Part shown: piece by piece, positions 24,170-36,404 of the stretch | How the letters are laid out: each line of letters opens with the position of its first letter | Position numbering within the stretch: position 1 is the first letter of the stretch | Assembly: GCF_027580225.2 (NCBI RefSeq) | Contig: NC_073358.2 | Coordinates: 10,839,001 to 10,903,000, forward strand | Length of the DNA stretch: 64,000 bases | From: Misgurnus anguillicaudatus | Taxonomy: Eukaryota > Chordata > Actinopteri > Cypriniformes > Cobitidae | Direction: 5' to 3' | Notes under the pieces: model-generated | The model's input: the letters and a program-made list of their open reading frames with translations, nothing else | Database searches by the model: none | What the model was told of the DNA's origin: nothing | Translations under genes and position numbers: made by a program

Positions 24170-26465
24170 GTAAAAACTGAATCTTTATATCAAGATCCAT
24201 ACAAAATATTTTCTCAGTTATTTAGTAGATTACCTTTGAATTAGAAATTGTGATGAATTGCAGTTTACCAGATCGATTCTCTGGTAAATCAGCTTTTATG
24301 CACAAAAGCTAGAGGAACAAATGCCATTTCCAAACACTTTATATTCAGTTCTCAGTACATCTGGCCAAGAGAGTGTAATGCATGGATGGAGACAACAATA
24401 ACTCACAATTTTCTCTCTCCTCCCTTTTCGGCCCTGCTTGCCAGTGGTTTTTCTTAGAGATATATTCACACATTTTGATTTATATTCTACAGACATGCAA
24501 TAAAAAACCTTGCCTCTTGTTAAAAGAGCTGGAGAGAAGCCAGGAGGTTTAATGAATCCAGTCTACTCCACTGAAGGGGAATTGCAAGCCCTAGGCACAG
24601 TTAGATTACATTTTCACTCCCCTAGGGAAACTATGAGGATGACTCACATTCTGCCTGCTGCCACCCACCTTCATGAATTAACTAGACGCTTCAAAGAGCT
24701 AGTTTGTTGTACTTAAACAGTGAAATATGACATATATCCCACCTAAGCGAGCATCTGTGTCGATTTCAAAGCACGGCTTTAGATAAGCTTGCTTTGACAG
24801 AATTGCGTTTTTATGACAGCTGCATGTTTTGCTGTTGGTAATGGATGTTTTGCAATACATAACAGTAAAGTAACACTTTTATATGCAGACATTTGCATTT
24901 AAGGTCACATCTCATATATAATTAATTCGATTTATTTGCTACGAATTTACATTTTGTAATAAGACTATTAATCATTATGATAAGAATGTCTATTTGGGGG
25001 TGGATGTTTTGCCATATATTTTAATCCTAACACATTTAAATCTGCCATTATATAATGCTGGATAACAATTGTTGTATAAAGTTTTTGTGTTGGCGAATTT
25101 TAAACGTTAATTGCACATATGGCTATGAAATATTTTAAGGAAAGTTGTTGTGGAACACGTTTTATACATTCAAGCTTACAGTTTAACCTAAAATCTTAAA
25201 CAGCCTGGACATGCGATGCAACTACCTATACACAGCAGATCTGCAAATGCTTTTCATAATATTCTGTTATTTTAGCATGCAAAAGATTAAAGCATTTAGA
25301 GCTCATGTGTTGGTTCTCGCAGGGGAATTTAGTGTTTTGAATATCGACACGAGAAATATCACCCCTTTGAAAGGCCCTTGAAAGTAATTCATCATACATT
25401 AGTGAGCACATGTGGTGTGAATTGAAAATCTGATGGGGCACTTAACATACAGGTCTTTCAGCTCTCTAAGCTCTGTGTAACTAAGGCTGGCTTTAACTTA
25501 AAACTCATTGCCACTTTTTTGTTGGCACAAGAGGAATTCCCTTTAATGGAGCTAACTGGTGGTATACAGTTTGATGTTTCCTTAAAGTTCTCCACTGTAG
25601 CAAGCAAGGAAACCCCTATGAACTATTGCGAATGGTATACTGGTTAATGTTTAAGCAGGTCTACAGAAATGCCTACCTAACATGGATTTCATGCATAAAA
25701 TTATTAGCTTGCCTCGACAAATGCGCTCTTAAGCCACCGTAATTGTTTTGTTTTCTAAATCGTTTACCTTTGAACTGTGGAATTCGGTTGCTATGACAAC
25801 AGGAAGTAGGCCTCCATTGGCGAGCTGTGTCGAGCTGTGGCGACGGCGGCGAGGCGAGTCCATAAATTGCTGCCTCTAATGAAAACATTGTGCGCAGGAT
25901 GCAGGTAGAGATTTCAGGGAATAAATGAGTTGTGACGCTCCCTTTGAAAACGAAGGTCCCTGTCCAATGATTTGTTGGCACTTGGGAAGAATCTGCAAGT
26001 TTTTCCTGTGATAAACTGAGGCCAGAGAGGGAAGGGCTCATGTTTAGCCAAGCACACATATCACTTTATTGAAACCAAATGGGCTGAAGGAGCCAATGCA
26101 CAGCTGGTTAGTGACCCGTGCATGTTTTTTTCCCTTTTGTTTAGATTTAAGTCGGACCCAAACCTGCGCAGGTGATTTGTGTTGTTTTGCAACTGAATGA
26201 TAATTGTTCTTGTTAAAACTGAAACACATTGCTTGCAAGGTGTAATTGCTAAAAGTTAATTTACTGGTACATATGAGTGTCATGAAAATGTTGCATTGAT
26301 GCAGAATGAAAATTTAAATAGCATAAATATAAACAAGCATAATACATGTAAAAGTATATATACGTATAAATATATATATATATATACGTCGAAGATCTGT
26401 CTCTATACTGTATACAAGTGAGCTTGATGACAGGAAAATGCTCTTGTGCCAGCAATTAAATGGTA
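24170..26465. other. last-intron DNA of setbp1, mostly unique
   Basis: It begins with the GTAAAA donor. No exon found. 25590-26060 is repeat-free and could be conserved regulatory DNA. A short (TA)n tract lies at about 26368-26388. Confidence 0.4.
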
Positions 26466-26469
26466 TTAA

Positions 26470-28193
26470 AGGGATAACTCAACCAAAAATGAAAATGACC
26501 ACATGATTTATTCACCCTAAAGCCATTCTCGATTTCAGCCAAACACGTTTGCAGTTATATTAGAAAATGTCCTGGCTAGGGCTGGGGCAATGTGTCGACG
26601 TCATCGATGACGTCGATGCAAAAAATACGTTGCCGCAAAATATGTGCGTCGATTCGTCAGACCCAAAATGGTGGCGCCGGAGAGTAGTAGCAACGCGAGT
26701 GACTTCTCGCAAGTGTGAGCAGTGCGTAAGCGCTGCATGTTTTTTTTTTCATGTTAACAAGCATGCAGACACTCATGAGCAGCGCGAGCTCGCGGCGCTG
26801 TAGCTGCAGTGCTGCGATAGTTTCTATGTCGGTTCTATTTTTGCTGCGCTGCTCACGCTCAATTAAAGGGACAGTGCTTTGTTTATGGTATAAATGCTCA
26901 TTTATTGACGCGAAAAAGTGTAATTTTACCATAAAATCATGAATGTGGTGCCAAGTGTGTTTTAAACAGTCATGGCTTTGAGCAATTTAACAGAAAGCAA
27001 TGAAATATTTAAAAACACACTGTTGCCAGAAGACTGCACTTTCATTCACTCTCTGCCCAGCACTAAATGGGTCCTCATCTATCTTAATAAACTTAAGAGA
27101 AACAGATTTAATAATGTATGTGCTTCTTAAGTCTATAATTGTGTTTATATCTGTCAGAACATGGACTAGAACAGCACGAAAATAATGTGGATTAAACAAA
27201 TCACAGTTATAAAAATTACACTGAACATCAAAAAGCACATTAAAGAGGTTTTGCTCATAAATGCATGTAAAATAAAGCAATGTGAACTTGAGATTTTTAT
27301 ACTGTTACTAAACTGTACAGTATGCGCTGCAAACGCGGCAAAACATTTTATTGAATGCTGCCTCTGACTAAGAATGCATTACTTGTATAGTCTTTTTAAT
27401 TTTTTTACAGTGTTAAGGAATTCATTTTTTTTATTCAGATATGTAAATCAACATGTATAAATTGCTATTAGTTAATTAACGGGGAGATAATCGAATCGAA
27501 TTCGAATCGGACTGAAAAAAATGAATCGTTAGATTAATCGATGCATCGAAAATCGATTAAACGTTTAAAAAATAATCGTTTATCCCAGCCCTAGTCCTGG
27601 CTATTCCAAGCTTTATAATGATAGTAAATGGTGCTTTTGATTTGAAGCCCAAAAAAGTTCATCCATCCTTCACAGAAGTAATCCACAGGTCTCCAAGGGG
27701 TTAATAAAGGCCTTCTAAAGGCAATCGATGCGATTTTGCAAGAAAATATCAATATTTAAAACTTTACAAACTAAAATAACTAGCTTCCGTTAACGACCAA
27801 TGCATGTTCACGAGGGGGTGCATTTCCAGCTGTAGAGTATGAGTACTAGCGGTATAGCGACGAACGCGGAAGTGCAGAGAAAAAACAAAACACTAGTCAG
27901 GAAGTAGTAGAAACAGGGATTTTTTCCGTGTTCATCACTTCTCCAACTACCTCTCGTACACTACGCCCTACACTGGAAACGCATGCTCTTGTAAACGGAC
28001 GGCGGCTTTTACCTGACTTTTTTGGGCTTTAAATCCGAAGCACCATTCAATACCATTAATGCTTGGAACAGCTAGGACATTTTGTAATATAACTCCAATT
28101 GTGTTCATCTGATAAAAATAATTATATGCATCGATGATAGTTTAAGGGTGAGTAAATCAAGGGGTACTTTTCATTTTTGGGTGAACTATCCTT
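26470..28193. mobile_element. TTAA-flanked element in the last setbp1 intron, host of a hAT element
   Basis: The ends AGGGATAACTCAACCAAAAA and TTTTTGGGTGAACTATCCTT are inverted; TTAA flanks lie at 26466-26469 and 28194-28197. Without the nested insertion it is about 0.7 kb. The internal segment is shared with 10711-10930. Confidence 0.85.
26577..27593. mobile_element. hAT-type element nested inside the TTAA element
   Basis: The ends are TAGGGCTGGGGCAATG and TTTATCCCAGCCCTA. The perfect 8-bp duplication GTCCTGGC lies at 26569-26576 and 27594-27601. Subterminal TCGA/ATCGAT-rich motifs resemble other fish hAT MITEs. It has no transposase frame. Confidence 0.92.
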
Positions 28194-28197
28194 TTAA

Positions 28198-29312
28198 GTT
28201 CAAGCCAGCTTTAAACGGGGTTTATAGTTGAAAGACCTGTACGTTTTTTTTTTTTTTTTGCCCTGTCAGAACATACCACTTGTGCACACACCTTTTCCCC
28301 ATGTGAATGTGTATATGACTTTTTTTAAAAGTACTATTCAATTCTTTCTATATTCGCTTTACACTATAGAATTTTTCACTTAGAAACCTCTGTGCACCTT
28401 ACTTCATTGTAATACCATAATGAGCAGATTAAGCAGATATGATTTATGGCTCGCAATCACTGAGCATATCCTGTTTTGAAGTTTGCACAGGTGCGCTCTC
28501 TGCCGAGCCTTAGGAGAAACCTAGAAATCCATAGAATGCTCCTGATCGCGATCCAGCTCCAAACATCATCCACAATTACAGCTCTTGTTTGTTTTCATGG
28601 AAACCTACCAGATGGAGAGAAAAGAGAGAAAAAGAGACCTCTCCAGAGTTACGAGGAGAGATCTTAGATGTGGAACACACATTTTTAGGCAGCTTTGTGC
28701 TGTCTGAACTCATTTCAAAGGCGTCTGCCAGAAAGCCAGCATTTCCTCCGCTCTGGGCTTCCCTCCAAAGCTCCGACGTAAAGTGTAGAGACGGTAAATT
28801 AATCACAAATGTATCAGAGGCCTCGTAGTTTATTGCACTTAATTCCAGACGCATCTATTCGCTGTGAATGTAAATACGGAATGTATTCGTTGTTAAGTGG
28901 GAGGTTCCCGATGTTTCCTTGTTATGCACGTTCTGCACATGTCGAGTGTTAACTGAGCTGTTGCTTCAGGATCTCATGTCGGTTTATTAATAGTTCGCTC
29001 TGTTAGAGTGACAACCACTCAGCAAGCTGGCCTGTATCATTTACGATTGGTTTTCTATAGCAGGAATATTTACACACGAGCTAATACAAATTAGCTTGTT
29101 GACACATTGGATTGTCACATCATTAACCACTAGAAGAACGTTCGTCTCTTTCGATCTGGCTGTGTAGGGTTTGTTTACTTTAGAAGTATCGCTGCTTTCA
29201 CAAAGCGCGATGATGTGCAAATCAATTACGTCAGCAAGATGTTTACTGCACTACTTTTTTCACAATTAACATCTTGCCATTCTCATGCGTTTTGCTTTCC
29301 TTTCATCTCCAG
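28198..29312. other. end of the last setbp1 intron
   Basis: There is a T-run at 28243-28259, then repeat-free sequence from about 28440 that contains the weak candidate exon 28689-28793. The acceptor tract TTTGCTTTCCTTTCATCTCC lies just before 29311. Confidence 0.45.
28689..28793 (+). CDS. candidate small penultimate exon of setbp1 (weak)
   Basis: Mammalian SETBP1 has, to my recollection, a small exon of about 45 codons between the large and last exons. This 105-nt stretch is the only one I found with matching phase on both sides. It has an acceptor (ACATTTTTAG, phase 1 in) and a donor (GACG|GTAAAT, phase 1 out), no stop, and a faintly similar peptide (ARKPAFPPLWASLQSSD against the mammalian RKKPA..PPAPVLSLLAASAATSD). 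The polypyrimidine tract is short. The match may be chance, because direct splicing of the two clear exons is also in phase. Confidence 0.2.
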
Positions 29313-29806
29313 ATCCCGGTTCCTACAAGAGGAGGCACAAGCCCGTCGAAATGCAGGAGGATGACGTGCAGCCAACGTGCGCCTACTCCAAAGTTCTCAC
29401 CACCAAGAAGAACCTGGATCACGTCAACAAGATTCTGAAAGTCAAGAGGCTTCAGAGGCAAGCCAAGACGGGGAACAACATGGTGAAGCGACGCAGAGGG
29501 AGGCCGAGGAAGTGCCCGCTTCCTCTCGAGGACGGGCCGACGGGTCAGATGCCAGTTCTGGAAAAGTGCGTGGATCTTCCCGGCAAAAGGAGCCTTCACA
29601 CCGTCCTCGTCCCCGCTCAGCTTGAGTTCTCCAATCACGACTCTATCACAGACGCTATCGAGTCAGTGGTACACATGGCCAGATCCCAATTCAACCCACA
29701 ATCGACACAGGGAGGCAAGTACTGGCACAAAGTTCAGCCGGAGCTCCAAATAGAGTCTCCTAACCGGAAAGGCAGAGGAAACAGGCGAGATGAAGCTCCT
29801 CATTAA
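29313..29806 (+). CDS. setbp1: setbp1, terminal coding exon
   Basis: The last coding exon starts after TTTCATCTCCAG and enters in phase 1: the G at 24169 plus AT at 29313 makes an Asp codon. It therefore joins the large exon in frame. It ends at TAA 29804-29806. It encodes the C-terminal part of the SET-binding region: [35 protein letters not shown] with a canonical AT-hook (29489-29512), and [15 protein letters not shown], all close to the mammalian protein. After an Ile-Glu-Ser-Val-Val-His-Met-Ala-Arg stretch the mammalian protein has long PPLPPPPP runs. Here these are absent and the tail is a short basic, proline-poor sequence ending in APH. Either the fish never had the runs or they were lost. 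The upstream partner exon may be the 20857-24169 exon directly, or a small exon in between (see 28689-28793). Confidence 0.95.
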
Positions 29807-32508
29807 AATAGTCCACTGTGAGTCAGCCTTGTGCTTGGGTCTTTGTATCGTTTCTCAGTTTTTGTTTTGATCTTAATTCTACTGATGGGCATTCACTGAG
29901 AACCAAGATACTATCACATACTTTCCTCTCGAGGAGACCAATTGAACTTCTCCCAAATCTCCCAAAGCCCATAAGCGGGAGGATCGAAACGGCGGCTTTA
30001 GCCGTAATCTACCAGCACATGTAAATGAACTAATTACGGTACCGTGCACTTTTTTATTTGTATTTTTCTTTTGTTTTGCTCGAGCACAAAGCACAGATCG
30101 TCTGTCTGAGATCGATTTTGAACAACAGGTAACCCAATCGCTCACACAACTCATTCGCCTGTGCTCAGGTGTGTTTCAGGCACGAACTAATGGCAATACT
30201 TTCGAATGAAACCCTTTTCACGGCTGTAGTTTTCACTGTACATAACAACATATTTTAACTCTTCAAAGTATTTTAGATCTACCTATACCGTCAAAAACCA
30301 TATAATGCTATTTTGTTTTAACCAAATAGAAATAGATGTGACATACGCAACCTCGTGTTGAAGTGGGTACACTTATTTAGTGACGTAATCCTGAATCACT
30401 GCAGATAAAGGGTTAATAAAGACACGGTACAGAGTAAATAAAAAAATAATAAATAAATCCCAGTCACCTGGAGACCAGGCCAGATGAAAAATGCTACGGT
30501 TGCATTTTAAACCAACAAAGCACTTATTTCTTTTCTCTTTATTTGGGATGGGATGGGATTTGGATTTTACAATGTTGGTGTTGGTTTTTGCTTTAAATAT
30601 CAGCGAGCGTCTGGAGAATATTTTCAAAGTCGCCTTCTCCGGAGTAATTTTGAGAACGTGCCTGCTCTTGTTAATGAAACAATAATTTAGTATGTCTATA
30701 TACCTGTCAGTATTAGATATTTACATGACCAAAGTATCAGTGTAGTTGTGCGTCATAGGATAGATCGGTTTCGGTGTAGCTGCTTGTGTATATTACTATG
30801 AATGGATACTGAGTGTGGCGGTGTGCTTATCTGTTTATTAATCTCTTATTTGGATCGGTTGGAAATAGAAACCAGAATGTACACAGAAGACAATTTATGA
30901 CGTCACGTACCTAGTCAAAAATAGGTTTTTCGGCATTAGTTGAAATCTGGATAGAAGTTGAATGTGGTCCTAATTTGAATAGCTTTCCATTTGTTATTGA
31001 TTTCTCAGTTTTTCATATGTGCCTTACGTTTGTCTATAAATCCATAACATGTTCAGGTACAAGGAAAGCTTAATTAATCAAGAATGTACATAAACAATAA
31101 TCTTGTTTGCTGTCATGGTTGTAACGTGTTTAATACTTCAGTAAATCTTCGCAGGTCGGTTGTTTTATTGTAATCGGCTTCGTTTTAACTATACATGCAT
31201 ATACTCGATTTATACTCGGTAACAATTCAATACCAGACAGCACATATAGCACATGACTAAATAAGAGATATGTCTATAACTGAACCCAGCGAGGGTTTTC
31301 GAAATGCTTATTTACTATGCATCAGATTGTTGACGCGTATCGTTTTGGCATCGACTCTTTCGTAAGCTTTGCGTTTTCTGTTTAACCAGTTTAAACAATA
31401 AAGTGGTCTTACTGAAATCTTAAAGTTACAATATCCAGTAGTTTGTCATTGTGCTAAAACTGACTATCACTTCTAATCATTGTCTAGAGGAGGAAAATTG
31501 ACCTCTAAGCAGTGCAGCCTTATGCAAATGTTAAATTCGACAAATTTTCCCTTGTAAATAGTCAACCGTCTCTGGATTGCCGTAAAGCTGCATGGATTAT
31601 TCCTAAGAATCGCGTCGATGCTGTATGTTTAATTCACAGTTGTCCAAAGCCGGACATGCAGTGGCTCGGTGTTACGAACCGTTCTGTCCATGTGGTCTCG
31701 CATTTAAGCTAAAAAATCATCATATATACCGGCAGCTATTTGCCTCGGACTGGTTTTGCTAACCACCTTGAACTTTGCCAAAAATGTTGACCTTTTGTCC
31801 GTGCTTTAAGCACCAAAAGACAAAATCGATGTTTTGAAAGAAAATGTACACCGTAGCAGTTTTTCGGAAACATGATTATAGATAGTAGTCAAAAAGTGGC
31901 TTTGGGAATAAAGCCTGGCAGCTTGGCTTATGTGATTTCGTAACGCCAGATAGATTTTCTCCACCAGCTGATAAGTGGTGCCTTGTGAAGGTTTATTTTT
32001 ATGTTCTTAAACTACCATAGCGATTCCATTACATGCTGTTTGTGTCAAGTAAATATTACCAAGATCACACACAGAGAGAGAGAGAGAAGAGAGAATGTTA
32101 TTCACACCAATATTGTCACTAGTATCATATTTTAATTTGTGTTATTATTAATGATGAAGTTATAATAGACGCAAAGTGTTAATCGAAAAGTAATACTCCT
32201 AATAAGGACGCAACACATGCTCTTATCGATCTTAACATTTTTAATTCGTACCTACAGTACATGGTGTTATGACCATTTTGATAATTTGATTTCTGTATCT
32301 GCATGCCCTGTTTGATTGTATGCGAACAAATTTTGGAGAAGTCAAATATTTCGATTTGGATACGATCTTATACATTGTTTGATATGGTTTTTTCTAATGG
32401 ATTTTAAATTCATAAAGCATTTTGTACATTGTATGGATATTAAAAACAGCAAATAATGGACATATATACAAAAGAATAAATACCTGATGTACACACAAAC
32501 ATATGCAT

Positions 32509-32597
32509 TGTACATAGAATGTATGTATACACATTTGTGTGTCGTGTAACGGTGTATACAGACGTGTTTATAATACCGCACTGTACATATGTACATA
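32509..32597 (+). promoter_or_regulatory. cluster of three Pumilio-type TGTACATA sites
   Basis: TGTACATA occurs at 32509-32516, 32582-32589 and 32590-32597, the last two abutting. Further TGTANATA octamers lie at 30237-30244, 31085-31092 and 31553-31560 in the same probable 3' UTR. PUF-family proteins bind UGUANAUA in 3' UTRs. The AT-rich background also gives scattered copies elsewhere (for example near 7309), so function is inferred. Confidence 0.4.
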
Positions 32598-32770
32598 CAT
32601 GTAAGCTTGCATGTGTTTGGTCACGTTTGCCGTTAATGATCTTGTAGTTTTATTTTTTTATTTCTCTTTCCCTTACTGTTAAGCTCATGTTGTGCACCAT
32701 TGCTGGTGAGCAGTCTTGCGAGCTTAAAATACAGTTGATCTTGTTCATGTCATTCATTGTGCAAAAAAAT

Positions 32771-32776
32771 AATAAA
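32771..32776 (+). promoter_or_regulatory. candidate distal polyadenylation signal of setbp1
   Basis: AATAAA preceded by an A-rich run and followed within 40-70 bases by T/GT-rich DNA. It is the last hexamer before the first transposon (32967) and marks where the repeat-poor 3' UTR-like stretch ends. Confidence 0.5.
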
Positions 32777-32966
32777 TGAATTTATCGAGAGCTCACACCG
32801 GTTTACCTTTGTCTTTCTTTTGTGTATTTGTGTTGATATTTAAGTCCTGATATTTAAGCCCTTTTACATTTATACAAAAAAAGTTTTTGCGCAATTTTTT
32901 GCGCAAATATTTATTATATTGCCGCTATACTACTATAATAGTTTTTTATACAAATGTAGTATTCAG

Positions 32967-33437
32967 CAGTGTTGGGGAAAGTTACTTTTAAATGTGATAC
33001 ATTACAATATTAAGTTACTTCCCAAAAAGTAACTAATTGCTTTACTTAGTTACTTTTTATGGAAAGTAATGCTTCTGTTACTTTTAAGTTACTTTTGCAT
33101 TACTTTTACTTGATCTCGTTCAGGCCATGCACAAGTTTTTTATGACTGAGAAGTTTTGCATTCAGAAATTGCACATTTCCATTGCAAAAATATCAAGCTC
33201 TGGCCTGCCATCTCTGTGCACGCATAGTGCGTAATTCTGTGTGACTATGTTCCGTTTAATTCAGTACGTTGTGTTGTTTTTAAATCAAATTAATTTAACT
33301 GAAAAGTAACTCGCATTACTTTTTTTAAAAAAGTAACTCAAATAGTAATGTGTACATTTATAAAGTAATGCATTACTTTACTCGTTACTTCAGAAAAGTA
33401 ATATTATTACGTAATGCACGCTACTTGTAATGCACTG
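32967..33437. mobile_element. hAT-type element, CAGTGTTGGGG family, copy 1
   Basis: It starts CAGTGTTGGGGAAAGTTACT and is flanked by the perfect 8-bp duplication GTATTCAG (32959-32966 and 33438-33445). The right end has lost the expected CCCCAAC and reads TAATGCACTG. Copy 2 is at 36405. Confidence 0.85.
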
Positions 33438-33460
33438 GTATTCAGTTTATATGTCTGTCT

Positions 33461-33501
33461 GTCTATGTATTTCTATCTCTATCTCTCTCTGTCTCTCTCT
33501 A
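33461..33501. repeat. degenerate (TC/TA)n tract
   Basis: Imperfect CTGTCTATCTCT-type simple repeat. Confidence 0.7.
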
Positions 33502-33553
33502 TGGGGCCTTTTTACTCTACATTTTCAAATAAAAAAGGGTAAACATTTTATTT

Positions 33554-34080
33554 ACCGTATTTTTCGGTCTATAAGCCACGTTTTTTTCATATCTTGTCTG
33601 GTGCTGCGTCTTATAGTCAGGTGGGCCTTGTAAGTCAGTATGAATTAATTTTGACATTATGAGGCAAGAGGCAACATTACCGTCTACAGCCGCGAGAGTC
33701 CGCCATATGCTGCTTCTGTATTTATGTAATTCAATGAATTCAGTAATGTGGAATGACAAGTATGCAATTTTCTGCAAACGCTTGTTGGCTTGTTCGGTTA
33801 ATTTAGCCTATTCAACCTTCCAGGTAAGTTCTTTATGCTATGGTTTATCGTTTAAATATTTGATAATATTACTTAGACATCTATTCAGCCTGCTGTTCTG
33901 GCTGCTATTGTTTAGTTGAATAACTTGCCTTTCCAGGTTAAATGTATGTTCTTCGGCTTGGATTTTGTGAAATAATTTTCTAAATAAACTGCGACTTATA
34001 TGTGTTATTTCGTCTTAACTGCGCATTTTTGAATGATGTGGCTTATACTCCGGTGCGGCTTATAGTCCGGAAAATATGGT
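33554..34080. mobile_element. MITE with ACCGTATTTTTCGG ends
   Basis: The left ACCGTATTTTTCGGTCTATA and the right TTATAGTCCGGAAAATATGGT are inverted. The interior repeats GTGGCTTATACTCCGGTGCGGCTTATAG-like motifs. Flanks are not clearly duplicated, so the superfamily is left open. Confidence 0.65.
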
Positions 34081-36096
34081 TTCTATTCGTCATTTACTTG
34101 GGGTCCTGAAAAAGGGTCCTGAAAAAGTAAACTTCTGATGACAGGTTTCAAAGTGCAAGTTTGTGAACATGATGCCTTGTCATTGCCGTAAAAATGATGT
34201 AACCGTGAATCTTTGAGTATACCCAAAACAACAATCGCGGCTTACTGGACTGTGTTTGTGCTGCTCAAGAAACAGAGTTTATATACGCTTCTCCAACAAA
34301 GTTTAAAAATTTTGGCATGTCAAGGGTCACAGAATGTGTGTGTAATTCTTTAAAAAGCGACATCGCCATCTACTGGCCTGGCATGCATAATGCATGCGTT
34401 TTTAACATATGTCGTAAACGCGGATGTTTTTGACAGCATTGCTGTCATGTGTACGTGTTTATTTTTAAAATGCAAAGATTTTTTTTCCAGTTTTACCACA
34501 ACGTTGTTGTGTAAACCTCTCTCTCTCTCTGTCTCTCTCTATCTCCCTCTACCCCCCTTCTCTCTTTTCAGTTGCAAATTTTGCGCAGAGTTTGTGTATA
34601 TCATCATTTAGCAGTGTGTAGTGTAGTTAAGGGCATTCCTGTGCATATAGTCGCATTCACTGCATTGCCACAACACTGCACAGTAGAGATAAATGGATTG
34701 GCCGGAGTCCCAGCCATTGGTTGGTGAAGGCAAAGTGAAAAGCGTCTAACCATAGGCCTGTGCCTCTGTAAAATTCCTGTTGCCATGGCAGCTGGAGGAA
34801 CTGCCCAAATACTCCAGTGCTCCACTTGGCTTGAATAAAATATCTCGAGTCAGTCTGGTGAATGCGAGCACGTATGACATCGCAAAGTGCGTAGGGCGGA
34901 AAATCTGAGGCTGTAATTTCTGCCGAAAATGGGAGGTTTTGCTTGGAAATAAAGAGCAGATGACAAAAGTCTGGCTGTTTACAGATAATGGGGTGCAGAT
35001 GATAATGCGGCTTTTTGTGTTTATCACAGGCATGAAATGATTCCTCTATGTCAGTTCACAGATAAATTACTTTCTCTAGTTGTTCTTCAGTGATATTCAT
35101 CTGCTGTTGGCACTGTAATATCTATGGAATATTAATCTGTCATCTTAAACTGTACACTATTAACTATCAACCTGACCTTCACTCTTTATGTACAATCCCT
35201 TAACACTGCAGACATATCTAGAGGTGTTTGTAGCCACAGCCTGTCATTATTTTTGGGACGACAGCCAAGACTTTCACTGGTGTCCAATGATGCTCAGATG
35301 TGTCATTGCCTGTCTTCTGCAACCAAAGCCTAAATGCTGATTTATTTACTTCATGTTGATTAAATTTAAAATGCCTAGTATTCAAAAAGTATGAAACTAA
35401 ATGCATTTCTATAGATTTAAGATGCACATTGCATCAAAATCCTTCAATAAAGAACAAATATTTAATCGTTTTCTCTTCAGGCATCTGATATACCTCAGCA
35501 TGTAATAAATCCAGCAACTGTTCTGAAAGCACCACTTACTATTTAGGATATGTCTGTGCGTATACGTCGCAAAGGATGCTGTTCTTTATGATTGGCAACT
35601 GGCAGGGCTGCAGTTGCTACGGTGACAGCCCGAGTCACACCAATTTGGTTAGCGAATGAAGCTGTTAGTGTTTTGCAGACTACATGATGGGGGTTTTAAA
35701 ACGCGCTCGCTCCAGAATATGTCAGCAGAAGAATTTGTGATTTACATGGCAGAGCATAGAGAAAATAAGACCAGAGAAATCCTTATTTATAGGGGTGAAT
35801 GCTTAAAACAACTCCTTCTACACAAACCAATGCAGATGAAAGATAACGTGTGAAATCGTAGGTTGCAGGTTCACCAGAGAAACAAGATTTAGCTTGTGGG
35901 GTATTAGTGTAAAACTTGTTGGTGGAGTTCATGGACATCTAATTGTAATGCAGGACTAATATAAAGAGACCGGGGGTTAGTAACCCAAACATTGTTAAAG
36001 TGTCACTTGGGCTTTTTCTGTAGGGACTGTGAGTTGAAATGTTGAAGTGTTATTTTTCGCACTGGTGTTAATTTCAGATAGTCTTACATTTATTTA
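34081..36096. other. non-coding DNA, no gene seen
   Basis: There is a pyrimidine-rich simple tract at 34519-34565. 34700-35040 is unique and GC-richer, a possible conserved element. The rest shows nothing definite. Confidence 0.35.
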
Positions 36097-36404
36097 ATCT
36101 CAATTAGGGGTGTGACGAGACACTTAATCAACGAGACGAGACACAAGACAAGATTTTTAATTTTTTTAAGAAATCCTCAATGATAAAAAAAGTGGATAGG
36201 AAACTGAAATCTCATTATTTTGAAATGTTTTAACTAATCTAGGACTGTCCCTAACAGTTATTTTGCTAATTGATAATGAAGTATTTTGATATTCTTGGTA
36301 ATAAAAATAGACCCAGTGAGCAATAACCTTTTAAAATGACATAATAATGATTCAAAATGGTTCAAATAAAGTATCAAAACAAGTAAACACATTATAGTAA
36401 TATG

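Larger units (their letters stand above)
29807..32795 (+). other. setbp1: setbp1 3' UTR (probable)
   Basis: After the stop codon there are about 3 kb with no recognisable transposon, which contrasts sharply with the repeat-packed DNA from 32967 onward. Several AATAAA hexamers occur (for example 30415-30420 and 31397-31402). The last, 32771-32776, is followed by T/GT-rich sequence (32812-32840), a good cleavage-site layout. Six TGTANATA Pumilio-type octamers lie here, three of them within 32509-32597. A long 3' UTR is typical of this gene. The 3' limit is inferred, not shown. Confidence 0.65.

Noticed and set aside
24510..24716. Open frame just after the large exon, considered as the small exon
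   Set aside because: No similarity to the mammalian small exon and no convincing splice sites.
28476..28667. Alternative candidate for the small setbp1 exon
   Set aside because: It has an acceptor-like TTTGCACAG but no matching peptide and no suitable donor in phase.
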